Positions 44,992 through 53,680 of a stretch of 64,000 nucleotides of DNA are shown here, one piece after another. Where the stretch lies: positions 1 to 64,000 of the forward strand of contig DAIDIO010000003.1 of NCBI GenBank assembly GCA_027459325.1. The letters run 5' to 3'. Source of the DNA: Candidatus Saccharimonadota bacterium. GTDB taxonomy: Bacteria > Patescibacteriota > Saccharimonadia > Saccharimonadales > UBA4665. The position numbers and the translations under genes are program-made. Within the stretch, counting starts at the first letter, position 1. Every line of letters begins with the position of its first letter. The notes below the pieces were generated by a model. The model had not been told where the DNA came from and made no database searches. It was given only the letters and a program-made list of their open reading frames with translations.

Positions 44992-45399
44992 CTAGTTTTT
45001 AATGTATTTATTTCTTCGCCACTCCCTACCTTTACCTTTATTAAAATTCCTAAAGCTCATTGTAAGCGAATGACAATTTGGGCATACCATTCTAAGGTTA
45101 GAGAGGTTGTTGTTTTCTGAATTGCCATCGATATGATCTATTTCGAGGGGTACTTTACCAGTTAATGGGTGAATTTTATTCCACCCGCATAATGTACAAC
45201 TTTTACCATAATTCTCAATCATATATCTATGGACATGCCCGGAAACGTTTTTAGCTTTTATACCCCGACCGCCGCCTACCTTTCCAGCTTTCCAGAGTAA
45301 TACGTAGCTACGGTATTCGTAGTTATTTTGACATTTGTTTGAACAATACTTGCTATTTCTTCTATTCAACAAATTACCGCAAAATAGACAATGAGTCAT
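44992..45399 (-). CDS. HNH endonuclease with zinc-binding cysteines
   Basis: This 135-residue protein has two Cys pairs at the N-terminus (CLFCGN, YCSNKC), another CTLCGW, then the HNH core LEIDHIDGNSENNNLSNLRMVCPNCHSLT. It ends in a basic tail. It resembles free-standing HNH (homing or phage-type) nucleases. It starts just upstream of tRNA-Thr(TGT) and is flanked by perfect palindromes, and there is no SD, with TATAAT very near the ATG. Mobile origin is likely. Confidence 0.87.
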   Translation of the reverse strand: MTHCLFCGNLLNRRNSKYCSNKCQNNYEYRSYVLLWKAGKVGGGRGIKAKNVSGHVHRYMIENYGKSCTLCGWNKIHPLTGKVPLEIDHIDGNSENNNLSNLRMVCPNCHSLTMSFRNFNKGKGREWRRNKYIKN

Positions 45400-45428
45400 A
45401 ATTATATTGTCGCATTGTTAATGTGCTT

Positions 45429-45484
45429 ATGCAAGTTTTGCATCAACAGATATAAAGTGTAGCAAAAATCATACATTTTTGCTA
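45429..45484. repeat. Two perfect palindromes upstream of the HNH gene
   Basis: ATGCAA-gtt-TTGCAT at 45429-45443 and TAGCAAAAAT-catac-ATTTTTGCTA at 45460-45484 (10-bp arms). They lie between the HNH gene and tRNA-Thr(GGT). Possible operators, nuclease sites or element ends. Confidence 0.6.
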
Positions 45485-45503
45485 ATATTGTTTAGTTGTT
45501 ACC

Positions 45504-45579
45504 GCCGCGATAGCTCAGTTGGTAGAGCGCATCTATGGTAAAGATGAGGTCCCGAGTTCAACTCTCGGTCGTGGCTCCA
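45504..45579 (+). tRNA. tRNA-Thr (anticodon GGT)
   Basis: Acceptor GCCGCGA/TCGTGGC, anticodon stem CATCT/AGATG with loop ATGGTAA giving GGT, T arm CCGAG/CTCGG, discriminator T, encoded CCA. Confidence 0.96.
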
Positions 45580-45587
45580 ATTAATAA

Positions 45588-45672
45588 GCAGGGATAGTGA
45601 AGCGGTCAAACACGGCAGACTGTAAATTTGCTGGCTCAGCCTTCGGGGGTTCGAATCCCTCTCCCTGCACCA
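45588..45672 (+). tRNA. tRNA-Tyr (anticodon GTA)
   Basis: An 85-base class II tRNA with a long variable arm. Acceptor GCAGGGA/TCCCTGC, anticodon stem GCAGA/TTTGC with loop CTGTAAA giving GTA, discriminator A, encoded CCA. It is 8 bases after tRNA-Thr(GGT). Confidence 0.96.
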
Positions 45673-45935
45673 CGAATACAACAGATTGAATTAGATTTTA
45701 GTTAATTCTCAGATTTGGTGTACGCCTCCTTTGAAAAAGGTTCGTATCCAGTACCGATTTACATTGAGATTAATAAAGACCTCCTAAATATTATTTTGCT
45801 ATTTGACTATTCATTAATACCGAATCAGTAGCTGCATATGAGCCAAGAGTCTTTTAGCGCTAGATGAGGTTCAGGCGGCTGCCGGCACTCTGATATTTTA
45901 AAATAGGCTATAAATAGAGCTATAAGAACGTGATC
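45673..45935. other. Intergenic stretch with no clear gene
   Basis: About 260 bases between tRNA-Tyr and rdgB. A segment near 45719-45757 contains a CCTTTGAAAAAGG loop and GGTTCGTATCC, which resemble tRNA arms but do not fold into a full cloverleaf. No ORF or strong promoter is evident. Confidence 0.5.
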
Positions 45936-46481
45936 ATGAAAATAACTATAGTTACCGGTAACCCAGGAAAAGTTAAAGAACTTGAAGCAATGGCTATGGG
46001 AAAGCTAGACTTTGTTATGCATGATTTAGATATCGACGAAATTCAAAGTCTCGACCTAGAAGTAATCGTTAAAGACAAGGCCACTAAAGCTTTCCAGGTA
46101 ATTAATAAACCAGTGATTGTTGAAGACGTATCGGCAGGTCTAGACGTTCTCAATGGTCTTCCCGGACCATTTATTAAATTCTTTAATAAGCAGATGGGTA
46201 ATGATGCGCTTTATGTTCTGGCAGGTAAAAAGCCGGCTATAGTTACAATTAGCTGTATTGCCTGTTATTATGACGGTCGTCAGTTCCTTTTAGGCCACGG
46301 GACAATTGAAGGCCGAGTTGTTGTACCAAGAGGAGTAAACGGCTTTGGCTTCGATGTTGTAGTGATACCTGATGGGGAGAATAGAACTATGGCCGAAATG
46401 ACTGAAGAAGAAAAAATGCTAGTGAGTCACCGTGGAAAGGCATTCAGGTCATTATTAGAAAAGTTAGAGAGAATTAGTTAA
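45936..46481 (+). CDS. RdgB/HAM1 family non-canonical purine NTP pyrophosphatase
   Basis: This 181-residue protein begins MKITIVTGNPGKVKELEAM, the nucleotide-binding motif of the family. It has VIVEDVSAGLDVLNGLPGPFIKFF (an altered EDSGL..APG loop), GTIEGRVVVPRGVNGFGFDVVVIPDG and MLVSHRGKAFRSLL (SHR-x-A motif). It cleans ITP/XTP/dITP from the pool. A GTG 6 bases upstream is possible. Confidence 0.92.
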   Translation: MKITIVTGNPGKVKELEAMAMGKLDFVMHDLDIDEIQSLDLEVIVKDKATKAFQVINKPVIVEDVSAGLDVLNGLPGPFIKFFNKQMGNDALYVLAGKKPAIVTISCIACYYDGRQFLLGHGTIEGRVVVPRGVNGFGFDVVVIPDGENRTMAEMTEEEKMLVSHRGKAFRSLLEKLERIS

Positions 46482-47131
46482 ATTACTACTCGGCGAGATC
46501 TTAGAATACGTTTGGGTTTACCTTGAGGAATTTTTAGTTTCTTTAATTTATCTGCTATAAGGTCAGCATCTTCTGCTCGGCCATGGGTTTCATAAGCCCG
46601 GTGCAAGAGAGTAAAGGTTTCTTTATTTGGTTCAAGTTCAGCCGCTTTTTCCAGTTCGTGAAACATCAGCTTGTCGTTGCCAAGCTTCTCCTGCACTTTA
46701 GCGTACGCTACGTGCCTGGCGGCCAGATTATCCTCTAGCTTTAGAGCTTGTTCGAAAGCTACTGCCGCCTTCTCATAGTTTTCTGTTTCATAATAAATAA
46801 GTCCTAGATTATGAAGACTCGAGGCAGTCGCTTCAATGCTGGACGCAATTTCAAAGCAGTCTATAGCGTCACGGTACTCTTTTTGCTTGGCGTATAGGAT
46901 ACCAAGACGGTTATAAGCGGCTGCGTTTTTCTCATCTATTTTAAGTATCGTGAGTAAGGCTTTTTCTGCCCTTAGAAATCGGTTCTCACGCATACCCTGG
47001 TGGGCTATATCCCAAAGTTTACCTAAACGGTCACCCATTTTTCGGGAAACATTAGCGAATTCATCATCATGTATTTCAGCGTTTCTAAAAGCTAGATAAC
47101 CGAATACTGCAACTATTAGTAATTCGTACAT
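46478..47131 (-). CDS. TPR-repeat protein with N-terminal membrane anchor
   Basis: This 217-residue protein has a short hydrophobic start (MYELLIVAVFGYLAFRNAE), then four to five tetratricopeptide repeats (AAYNRLGILYAKQKEYRDAIDCFEIA, SSLHNLGLIYYETENYEKAAVAFEQA and others) and a basic end. It is an adaptor for protein-protein contact; the partner is unknown. It converges on rdgB through a shared TTAA. Confidence 0.87.
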   Translation of the reverse strand: MYELLIVAVFGYLAFRNAEIHDDEFANVSRKMGDRLGKLWDIAHQGMRENRFLRAEKALLTILKIDEKNAAAYNRLGILYAKQKEYRDAIDCFEIASSIEATASSLHNLGLIYYETENYEKAAVAFEQALKLEDNLAARHVAYAKVQEKLGNDKLMFHELEKAAELEPNKETFTLLHRAYETHGRAEDADLIADKLKKLKIPQGKPKRILRSRRVVI

Positions 47132-47156
47132 AAATACTAAGCTAATTATACCATTT

Positions 47157-47993
47157 TTATAGGCTAAGCATTAACTTTAGCAGTACCAACTTTGCCTGGG
47201 CGTTATTATCTAGTTCGGTTCTTGCTTCATAAGCCGACGTTAAAACCCTACGCCATCTGATAGTATCAGAACCTCTTCTGAGGCTAACTTCTGCCATTTG
47301 TTCGAGAATTTGGATTATGTCCTTAAGTTTATTGGTATCTTTGGCTAAATTGTTAACCAGCAGGTTTCTTTCGTAGATATTTTTGCTCAGTATAGATCGT
47401 GCGTCAGTGGTAGCTCTGACTAATGGATGATCAGTGTCTTCTACTATAGCCGAGAATAGTCCCGGTAACCCGCCACTCATCAGATAGGCTGAATTAAACC
47501 GCTGGTCATCAATATTACTAAAAAAGTCTCTGAGTGATTGCTCGTCCGGAGGAATAATATGAAGCTTCTGAGCTCTAGACCTTATAGTTGGCAGTACCGA
47601 GTTTAAATTGCTGCATAAAAGCATAATAACCGTATCAGCAGGTGGCTCCTCGAGAGTTTTTAAAAGGGCATTTTGGGCTTCCAGGGTTAACTTTTCGGCT
47701 TCTTCGATTATAACTATCCGGTTTGGCCTTTTATCGGTTGGTACTTTAAGGTTTAAAAAGTGGTCCATCTGCCTAACGCTTTCAATGCTGATACTTTTTC
47801 CATCGGGTCTGATAGATAGTGCGTAAGGGTAAGAATCAGTATCTTCTATTTCTAGCAGTTTCCCGGATATATATTTGCTTAATGTAGTCTTACCGATTGC
47901 TGTCTGGCCAATAATAAGTAAGGCATGGGGTGGAGTTCGGCACAATCTTTCTATGTCTTCACGGGTTTTATTACTTAAACATAAATCTTTCAC
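47157..47993 (-). CDS. holB: DNA polymerase III subunit delta' (HolB-like)
   Basis: This 278-residue clamp-loader protein has a P-loop-like IGQTAIGKTTLSKYI, IVIIEEAEKLTLEAQNALLKTLEEPPADTVIMLLCSNLNSVLPTIRSRAQ, as in DnaX/HolB. It lacks a DnaX-type tail and sits with rluD and trpS (4-base overlap with rluD). The delta subunit is not visible in this window. Confidence 0.85.
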   Translation of the reverse strand: MKDLCLSNKTREDIERLCRTPPHALLIIGQTAIGKTTLSKYISGKLLEIEDTDSYPYALSIRPDGKSISIESVRQMDHFLNLKVPTDKRPNRIVIIEEAEKLTLEAQNALLKTLEEPPADTVIMLLCSNLNSVLPTIRSRAQKLHIIPPDEQSLRDFFSNIDDQRFNSAYLMSGGLPGLFSAIVEDTDHPLVRATTDARSILSKNIYERNLLVNNLAKDTNKLKDIIQILEQMAEVSLRRGSDTIRWRRVLTSAYEARTELDNNAQAKLVLLKLMLSL

Positions 47994-48841
47994 TTCATAA
48001 ATTCCTTAAATTCTTTAGGCGTGTCGGCTCTGAATATCTGCCGGTTACCACCTGGCAAAGTTATTTCCAAACTCTCAGCATGTAAATACAGGCGATCTGC
48101 TTGTTTGCCACCGTATAAGTTGTCACCAACAATCGGGTGCCCAATTTGTCTCATATGGACTCTCAGCTGGTGGGTGCGGCCCGTCACCGGTTTAAGCTCA
48201 ACTAGACTATAGCCGGCTTTTTGTTCTATAACCTTATACTGCGTGGTAGCTGACTTACCATTAACGCCTACCCTGAAAGTTTGAGGACGTTTAGGGTTAC
48301 GTTCGATCGGCATATCTATTATTGCCTCAGTTTGGCTTAATTCGCCCTCGACAATTGCCTTATAAGATTTTTTCGTCCGCCGCTGCGAAAACTGTTTTTG
48401 CAAAAAGCTAAGTGTATCCGGGTTTTTAGCAAGTATCATGACACCGCTTGTGGCCCTGTCAAGCCGATGGACAATGCCTGCTCTATTGCCTTTCATTACC
48501 GGCGCTTTGGTTTCTAACCAAGTTGCTACTGTTGGTTCGTTATTATATGCGCCCTTAGAATGGGTTAGAACACCAATCGGTTTGTTTATGACCACCACAT
48601 TATCGTCCTCGTAGATAACCGGAAGATCAATTTCAATTATCTCTGGTAATTCTATAGCACTTTTACTTATAGCCAACTTGTCTGTTAGCCTTACTTTTAT
48701 ACTGGGCTTGGTTATAACTTTCTTATTTACTCTAACCTGACCGGCCTTAATAAGGTCATTGCTGGTTTTACGACTTACACTAAGCTGCCTGGCTACAATT
48801 TGATCAATGCGCTCTTTATTGTTAGTATCGTCCACTTTCAA
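47990..48841 (-). CDS. RluA/RluD family 23S rRNA pseudouridine synthase
   Basis: This 283-residue enzyme has an N-terminal S4 RNA-binding domain (RIDQIVARQLSVSRKTSNDLIKAGQVRVN), the catalytic region HRLDRATSGVMILAKN (catalytic Asp) and the end motif VTGRTHQLRVHMRQIGHPIVGD. RluD-type enzymes modify helix 69 of 23S rRNA. It overlaps trpS and holB by 4 bases each. Confidence 0.95.
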   Translation of the reverse strand: MKVDDTNNKERIDQIVARQLSVSRKTSNDLIKAGQVRVNKKVITKPSIKVRLTDKLAISKSAIELPEIIEIDLPVIYEDDNVVVINKPIGVLTHSKGAYNNEPTVATWLETKAPVMKGNRAGIVHRLDRATSGVMILAKNPDTLSFLQKQFSQRRTKKSYKAIVEGELSQTEAIIDMPIERNPKRPQTFRVGVNGKSATTQYKVIEQKAGYSLVELKPVTGRTHQLRVHMRQIGHPIVGDNLYGGKQADRLYLHAESLEITLPGGNRQIFRADTPKEFKEFMK

Positions 48842-49869
48842 CTTCTTAGCCCTACGGCTTTTTGAACACGTAACAGGGTTTGTCCGGCTTGGACACTCAT
48901 TTCGTGCTCATCAGCCTGTAGTTTGCGCATCAGAAGCTCATCATCTACTTCCTGATAAGCAGCCTGGAAACTGCCCAACAGTTCGGATATCTTTTGAGAC
49001 AGTTCGGTTTTTAACGGACCATAACTGGCTTGCCCTTTATACCTCGATAAAACATCTTCTAAGCTTTCATTGCTTACTAGGGCTAAGAGTTCCAAAAGAT
49101 TAGATACGCCCGGCTGGTTGTCCTTATCGTAGTTGATTACACCAATGCTATCTGTGGTAGCGCTCATAATTTTCTTTGTAGCCGTATCACTTGAATCACT
49201 CATAAATACCACGCCTTTGCCAGTTTCGTCGCTTTTACTCATTTTCTTCAGCGGGTCACTTAAGTCTTTTATCCGGAGGCCTTGGTCTTTTCCAAAAAAG
49301 GAGTGCTGTTGTTTAACTGGTTTAGGTACTATAAACAATTCGCCAAACCGATTATTCAGTCGTTCAGCAATATCTCTTGCAAATTCTAAATGTTGGGTTT
49401 GATCTTCGCCTACCGGAACATACTGCGCCCCATACAGCAATATATCGGCTGCCATCAGTACTGGATAATTAAACAAGCCAACACTAATTCGCTCGTCGTT
49501 AAGTCCGGCGGATTTGTCTTTAAACTGGGTCATTCGGCTCATTTCTCCCATGCCGGTAAAAGAATCAAGGATTACCGTCAGTTCAGAATGAGCAGGAATA
49601 TAGCTTTGACGGTAAATATAGACGCTAGGATTATCCAGCGGCAGTCCAGCAGCGACATAAGTCTTTAGGTTGTTCATAATACTGGCTTGAAGTGCCGTAT
49701 GGTCAATCGGCGTGGTAAAGCTATGCAAATCCGGTACAAACAAGTTAACTTGAAACTCAGCCGACCTATTTTTGGCTAAATCAATAATTGGCAGCAGCGC
49801 ACCAAAATAGTTACCAATATGTAGGTCGTTGTTAGCTCGAAGGCCGGTCAGGATGACAGGTTTATTCAT
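48838..49869 (-). CDS. trpS: Tryptophan--tRNA ligase
   Basis: This 343-residue class I synthetase has TGLRANNDLHIGNYFGALLP (HIGH), PVGEDQTQHLEFARDIAERLN, and KKMSKSDETGKG (KMSKS). Normal length. tRNA-Trp(CCA) is in the same window. Confidence 0.97.
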   Translation of the reverse strand: MNKPVILTGLRANNDLHIGNYFGALLPIIDLAKNRSAEFQVNLFVPDLHSFTTPIDHTALQASIMNNLKTYVAAGLPLDNPSVYIYRQSYIPAHSELTVILDSFTGMGEMSRMTQFKDKSAGLNDERISVGLFNYPVLMAADILLYGAQYVPVGEDQTQHLEFARDIAERLNNRFGELFIVPKPVKQQHSFFGKDQGLRIKDLSDPLKKMSKSDETGKGVVFMSDSSDTATKKIMSATTDSIGVINYDKDNQPGVSNLLELLALVSNESLEDVLSRYKGQASYGPLKTELSQKISELLGSFQAAYQEVDDELLMRKLQADEHEMSVQAGQTLLRVQKAVGLRS

Positions 49870-49888
49870 AATCTTTCCTTATTATATC

Positions 49889-50122
49889 TTATTGTCCATT
49901 GCTTACGTGGCTTTGATCGTTAAGTGCAAGATTGCCAATATGTTGAGCAATCTGGCTGTGCTCACAAATCAACCTATTAGGGTCTACTCCTGACGCAAAA
50001 CGCCTGAGTGAACCCTCTAGTGCTGCTGTCTGTCTCGACTCAATACTTTGGCGGATTCTTGCTTCTCGGTACTCTAGGTCCATAACATTTTTTAAATGAC
50101 CGACTTCCATTGCTTTCTCCAA
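49889..50122 (-). CDS. Small helical protein of unknown function
   Basis: This 77-residue protein has an Arg/Glu-rich helix (LKNVMDLEYREARIRQSIESRQTAALEGSLRRF) and a Gln/Asn-rich end, possibly a coiled coil. No family is recognised. It starts near a TATATAAT box and GGAG site and lies 19 bases ahead of trpS, so probably cotranscribed. Confidence 0.55.
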   Translation of the reverse strand: MEKAMEVGHLKNVMDLEYREARIRQSIESRQTAALEGSLRRFASGVDPNRLICEHSQIAQHIGNLALNDQSHVSNGQ

Positions 50123-50150
50123 TTATATAGTTTGCTTTTATTAAATAAAA

Positions 50151-50170
50151 AACCGCCTAGGTTGGCGGTT
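50151..50170 (-). terminator. Intrinsic terminator of the ribosomal/rpoA operon
   Basis: On the minus strand AACCGCC/GGCGGTT (7 bp) is followed by TTTTTTATTT. It lies about 130 bases after rpsI and ends the long cluster. Confidence 0.85.
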
Positions 50171-50303
50171 GCAGTTTAGTTTCTTAGTTTTTAAAGCAAT
50201 TTAAAGCATTCCGCCTTCCAAGGAATCGGTAAAATAAAACCATTGCCATGTATTAGATTTAACCATGCCTGAGAATATACCATTTTAATAAATGGCAGTC
50301 AAA

Positions 50304-50702
50304 CTAACGCTTGGTAAACTGGCGCTGTTTTCGGGCGCCCTTAAGTCCAAACTTCTTGCGCTCTTTCTCTCGTGGGTCTCTGGAAAGTAGGTTTGCTCTT
50401 TTTAGAGTACTCTTGAAGTCTTTATTAAGTTCAACTAGGGCTTTAGCTGTCCCTAACCTAATCGCCTCAATTTGGCCTTCGTGACCTCCGCCGGAAACCC
50501 TGGCAGATATGTCGAATTTATTTACGTTATCGAGAACTACAAACGGTTCTTGAAGCTTAGCTAGCAGATACTTGCTGCCAGCAAAATACTCTTCGGCCGG
50601 TTTGTCGTTTACGAGTACAGCCCCTTTTCCAGATGTTAACCTTACTCTGGCAGTAGAGCTCTTGCGCCGTCCGAGTGCATAGAAATATGAGTCTTTAGCC
50701 AT
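50304..50702 (-). CDS. rpsI: 30S ribosomal protein S9
   Basis: This 132-residue protein has YALGRRKSSTARVRL at its start and RDPREKERKKFGLKGARKQRQFTKR at its end, whose basic C-terminal tail reaches the P site. It follows rplM directly with stop/start contact and ends the long cluster. Confidence 0.97.
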   Translation of the reverse strand: MAKDSYFYALGRRKSSTARVRLTSGKGAVLVNDKPAEEYFAGSKYLLAKLQEPFVVLDNVNKFDISARVSGGGHEGQIEAIRLGTAKALVELNKDFKSTLKRANLLSRDPREKERKKFGLKGARKQRQFTKR

Positions 50703-51143
50703 TTATTTACCTTCCTTTAGCGAAATAACTTCAGGTTTTTGCGGGTCGTGCGTGTGCTCGCTACCTGCATAAACTTTAAGTCTTTTAAGTCTTTCGTCCC
50801 GCAACTTATTGACAGGCAACATACCTCTTATTGAGTGGATAATAACTGATTCTGGGTTGTTTTCAAGCTTATCTTTAAGAGGAGTTTCCGTTAAACCGCC
50901 TGGGTAATTACTGTGTTTATAGTAAATCTTCTTATTAAGCTTATCGCCGGTGACCTTAAGGTTTTTAGCATTTATAACAATAACGTAGTCGCCCGTATCT
51001 ATGTGCGATGTGAATTGCGGCTTATTCTTACCTAGCAGCAGTGTTGCAGCGACAGTTGATAATCTGCCTAATGAAACTTCGCTGGCGTCGAGTACATACC
51101 ATTTTCGCGTTACGTCGCTGGGCTTGGCGCTATAAGTCTTCAT
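50703..51143 (-). CDS. rplM: 50S ribosomal protein L13
   Basis: This 146-residue protein has RKWYVLDASEVSLGRLSTVAATLLLGK and HSIRGMLPVNKLRDERLKRLKVYAGSEHTH, both L13 signatures. It overlaps the rplQ end by 4 bases. Confidence 0.97.
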   Translation of the reverse strand: MKTYSAKPSDVTRKWYVLDASEVSLGRLSTVAATLLLGKNKPQFTSHIDTGDYVIVINAKNLKVTGDKLNKKIYYKHSNYPGGLTETPLKDKLENNPESVIIHSIRGMLPVNKLRDERLKRLKVYAGSEHTHDPQKPEVISLKEGK

Positions 51144-51643
51144 GCCTTAGCCTCCTCTTTCTTAGCTGGTTTGTTGGTGGCTGCGGTTTTTGTAGCAGTT
51201 TTAGCCGTAGCTGGTTTTACTTTAGCTTCAGTCTTCTCGGACTTAGGAACCTCGGCGGTTTTTACAGCTTGAGCCGGCTTAGTTAAGTTGTCTACGAAAC
51301 TTATTCGGGCCATTTGGGTATTATCTCCTCGCCTGGCTGTTGTCTTTTCTATCCTTAAATGGCCACTGGTTCGGGCACCGAGTTTAGGTGCAATCTCATC
51401 CACCAGTTTATGAGCGCTGGACAGTGTTTGAAGACCGGCTATCACTTGCCGTCGATTGTGTAAGTCACCCTTTTTAGCTTTGGTAATTAGTTTTTCTACA
51501 TAAGAGGATACCTCTTTAGCTTTCACTAAAGTAGTTTCAATACTTTCATACTTGATCAGCGAATCGGCTAAGCCTTTAATGAGGGCTTCGCGCTGATCGC
51601 GTTCGCGGTGAAACTTCTTACCTTTATATCCGTGGCGATGCAT
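51140..51643 (-). CDS. rplQ: 50S ribosomal protein L17 with Ala/Lys-rich tail
   Basis: In this 167-residue protein, residues 1-115 are L17 (MHRHGYKGKKFHRERDQREALIKGLADSLI). The last 50 residues are a low-complexity Lys/Ala/Thr tail, probably disordered. It follows rpoA in the alpha operon. Confidence 0.96.
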   Translation of the reverse strand: MHRHGYKGKKFHRERDQREALIKGLADSLIKYESIETTLVKAKEVSSYVEKLITKAKKGDLHNRRQVIAGLQTLSSAHKLVDEIAPKLGARTSGHLRIEKTTARRGDNTQMARISFVDNLTKPAQAVKTAEVPKSEKTEAKVKPATAKTATKTAATNKPAKKEEAKA

Positions 51644-51645
51644 TA

Positions 51646-52602
51646 TTAAAGCTCCAACTCCGCTAGCTTTTCTTTGACCTCATCTAAAGCTTTGCTGCCA
51701 AAACCTTTTAGGTCTTTGAGTTCGGCGTCGTTTAGTGCGAATAGGTCGCGGATTGTGTGAATATCGTTATTAATTAAAGCGTTAGTAGTCCTGGCGGTTA
51801 GGTTTAAATCTTCAATTGAAGTATCGAGCGCTGTCGGCTCGTCGCCGCCAACTTCCATACCAAACTCGTCACTACCATCATTATCGCTGCCGCTAGATAA
51901 TTCACTACTAGCAACCCGGGTTTTACCGGCTAGCGCCGTGTACTGATTAACAAGAATAGCAGCCGCCTCTTCAAAGGCCTCCTGAGGTGTAATTGAACCG
52001 TCAGTATCTACGGTCAAAAGTAGTTTATCTAGGTCGGTTACTTGGCCAACACGAGTGTTTTCCACTTTGTAGCGAACTCTTAGTACTGGGCTAAAGATGG
52101 CGTCCAGGGCAATTGTATCACTAGGCTTTTTAGCGGTGCCTTCCTCTATTGTTCGGTAACCGCGGCCGATCTCAACATTAAGATCCATAGTCAGTTTGCC
52201 CTTTGGATCATCGATATTAGCAATAACGTGATCAGGGTTGACTATTTCTACATCAGCATTAGTTTGGATGTCCTTAGCGGTAACCACACCTTTACCGCTT
52301 TTAACGATTCGAAGAGTTTGGACATCTTGTCCGTAGACGCGGAAACGCACACCTTTGAGATTGCTCATGATCTCAACAACATCTTCCTTAAGCCCAGGTA
52401 CATCTGTAAATTCATGAGTTACGCCCTCTATCTTAAAGGATGTAACAGCCGCCCCGGCAATGCTCGATAGTAATACTCGCCTAAGAGAGTTTCCAAGAGT
52501 CATGCCATAACCACTGTGTAGCGGTTCAATTGTAAATGAAGCGCTGGTGCTGGTGTGCTCGTCTACTTTGACGAGACTTGGTGTGTGAATAGTATTTGCC
52601 AT
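51646..52602 (-). CDS. rpoA: RNA polymerase subunit alpha
   Basis: In this 318-residue protein the N-terminal domain (SFTIEPLHSGYGMTLGNSLRRVLLSSI) assembles beta and beta', and the C-terminal domain (DLNLTARTTNALINNDIHTIRDL, then LKGFGSKALDEVKEKL) contacts UP elements and activators. An acidic linker with DNDGSDEFG separates them. Normal length. Confidence 0.97.
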   Translation of the reverse strand: MANTIHTPSLVKVDEHTSTSASFTIEPLHSGYGMTLGNSLRRVLLSSIAGAAVTSFKIEGVTHEFTDVPGLKEDVVEIMSNLKGVRFRVYGQDVQTLRIVKSGKGVVTAKDIQTNADVEIVNPDHVIANIDDPKGKLTMDLNVEIGRGYRTIEEGTAKKPSDTIALDAIFSPVLRVRYKVENTRVGQVTDLDKLLLTVDTDGSITPQEAFEEAAAILVNQYTALAGKTRVASSELSSGSDNDGSDEFGMEVGGDEPTALDTSIEDLNLTARTTNALINNDIHTIRDLFALNDAELKDLKGFGSKALDEVKEKLAELEL

Positions 52603-52616
52603 TTGCTCTCTCCTTA

Positions 52617-53234
52617 TTATCGTGAGTAATACTCAACAATTAGTTGCTCGTTAATATCTGGTTCAGCGTCTTCTCTGGTTGGCAGGCCAGTTACGCTTAA
52701 CTCAATCTTCTTCCGATTAACTTTCAGCCAGCTTGGTATAGCACTAGGTGCCGGGCTTACGTCATCCAATCGCTTAAAATAATCAGTCTTGAGGCTATGA
52801 TCGCGTACCTTTAGTACATCACCGGGCTTTAGTCTTATTGATGGTATATCAACCCGAACATCATTCAGCGTAAAGTGGCCGTGTGTAACCAGTTGTCTGG
52901 CTGCTCGTCGACTTGGCGCATAACCGGCTCTATAGATAGCGTTATCTGCTCGTCGTTCAAGTAGCTGAAGTAATACTTGACCGGCTTCGCCCTTTTGCCT
53001 GGTTGCTTCATTCATAAGATTGGCAAATTGACGCTCTAGTAGTCCGTAAAGCCTTTTAACTTTCTGCTTCTCTCTAAGTTGCAGTGCGTATTGACTGGTT
53101 TTAGCTCTTGGGTTATAACCTTGGCCCTGGCCAGGTTTATTTGTCCTTCGAACCAGGATTTTGTGGGCTTTAGGATGCAGGGCATAACCTTCCCTGCGGC
53201 TCATTTTAACAATACTTTGTCGGTCACGGGCCAT
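52617..53234 (-). CDS. rpsD: 30S ribosomal protein S4
   Basis: This 205-residue protein has RVKRLYGLLERQF-like QKVKRLYGLLERQFANL and the S4 domain RRADNAIYRAGYAPSRRAARQLVTHGH. The N-terminal zinc Cys set of some S4 proteins is absent. It lies 14 bases from rpoA and 2 from rpsK. Confidence 0.97.
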   Translation of the reverse strand: MARDRQSIVKMSRREGYALHPKAHKILVRRTNKPGQGQGYNPRAKTSQYALQLREKQKVKRLYGLLERQFANLMNEATRQKGEAGQVLLQLLERRADNAIYRAGYAPSRRAARQLVTHGHFTLNDVRVDIPSIRLKPGDVLKVRDHSLKTDYFKRLDDVSPAPSAIPSWLKVNRKKIELSVTGLPTREDAEPDINEQLIVEYYSR

Positions 53235-53236
53235 GC

Positions 53237-53677
53237 CTATATTCTCCTTGCCTTCTTAGGTCGAACGCCACCATGGGCTACGCCCGTAACGTCTTTAATG
53301 CTCTCGACATTGATGTCCTGTGTCCCTAATACGCGCACTGCGGCATCACGGCCCAACCCGATACCTTTAATATATACGTCGGCTTTAGAAAGACCGTATT
53401 GTTGTTTAGCGGCAGTAATTGCTTGTTCACCTGCTACCTGAGCGGCATAGGCAGTACCCTTTTTACTACCTCGGAAACCGCAGGCACCGGCACTGGATTT
53501 AGTAAGAACGTTACCCTTCGGATCCGTCACGGTAATAATGGTGTTATTAAAAGTTGCTTGAACATGGACTTGGCCTAAACTTACGGTTCGCTTTACTTTA
53601 CGCTTTTTAGGTGCGGTTTTAGCTTCCGAATTATCGCTTATTACTTCTTCTACCGGTGCTTTCGTTTCTTCTGCCAT
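53237..53677 (-). CDS. rpsK: 30S ribosomal protein S11
   Basis: This 146-residue protein has an acidic/Lys-rich start of about 25 residues (longer than usual), then GQVHVQATFNNTIITVTDPKGNVL and the end GVAHGGVRPKKARRI, all S11. Confidence 0.97.
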   Translation of the reverse strand: MAEETKAPVEEVISDNSEAKTAPKKRKVKRTVSLGQVHVQATFNNTIITVTDPKGNVLTKSSAGACGFRGSKKGTAYAAQVAGEQAITAAKQQYGLSKADVYIKGIGLGRDAAVRVLGTQDINVESIKDVTGVAHGGVRPKKARRI

Positions 53678-53680
53678 AGT

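Noticed and set aside
45499-45681. Minus-strand 60-codon frame over two tRNA genes
   Set aside because: It is entirely the reverse of tRNA-Thr and tRNA-Tyr, a common false ORF.
45715-45760. Possible tRNA-Phe remnant
   Set aside because: An anticodon-like CCTTTGAAAAAGG loop and a GGTTCGTATCC T-arm-like piece are present, but no acceptor or D arm can be folded around them.
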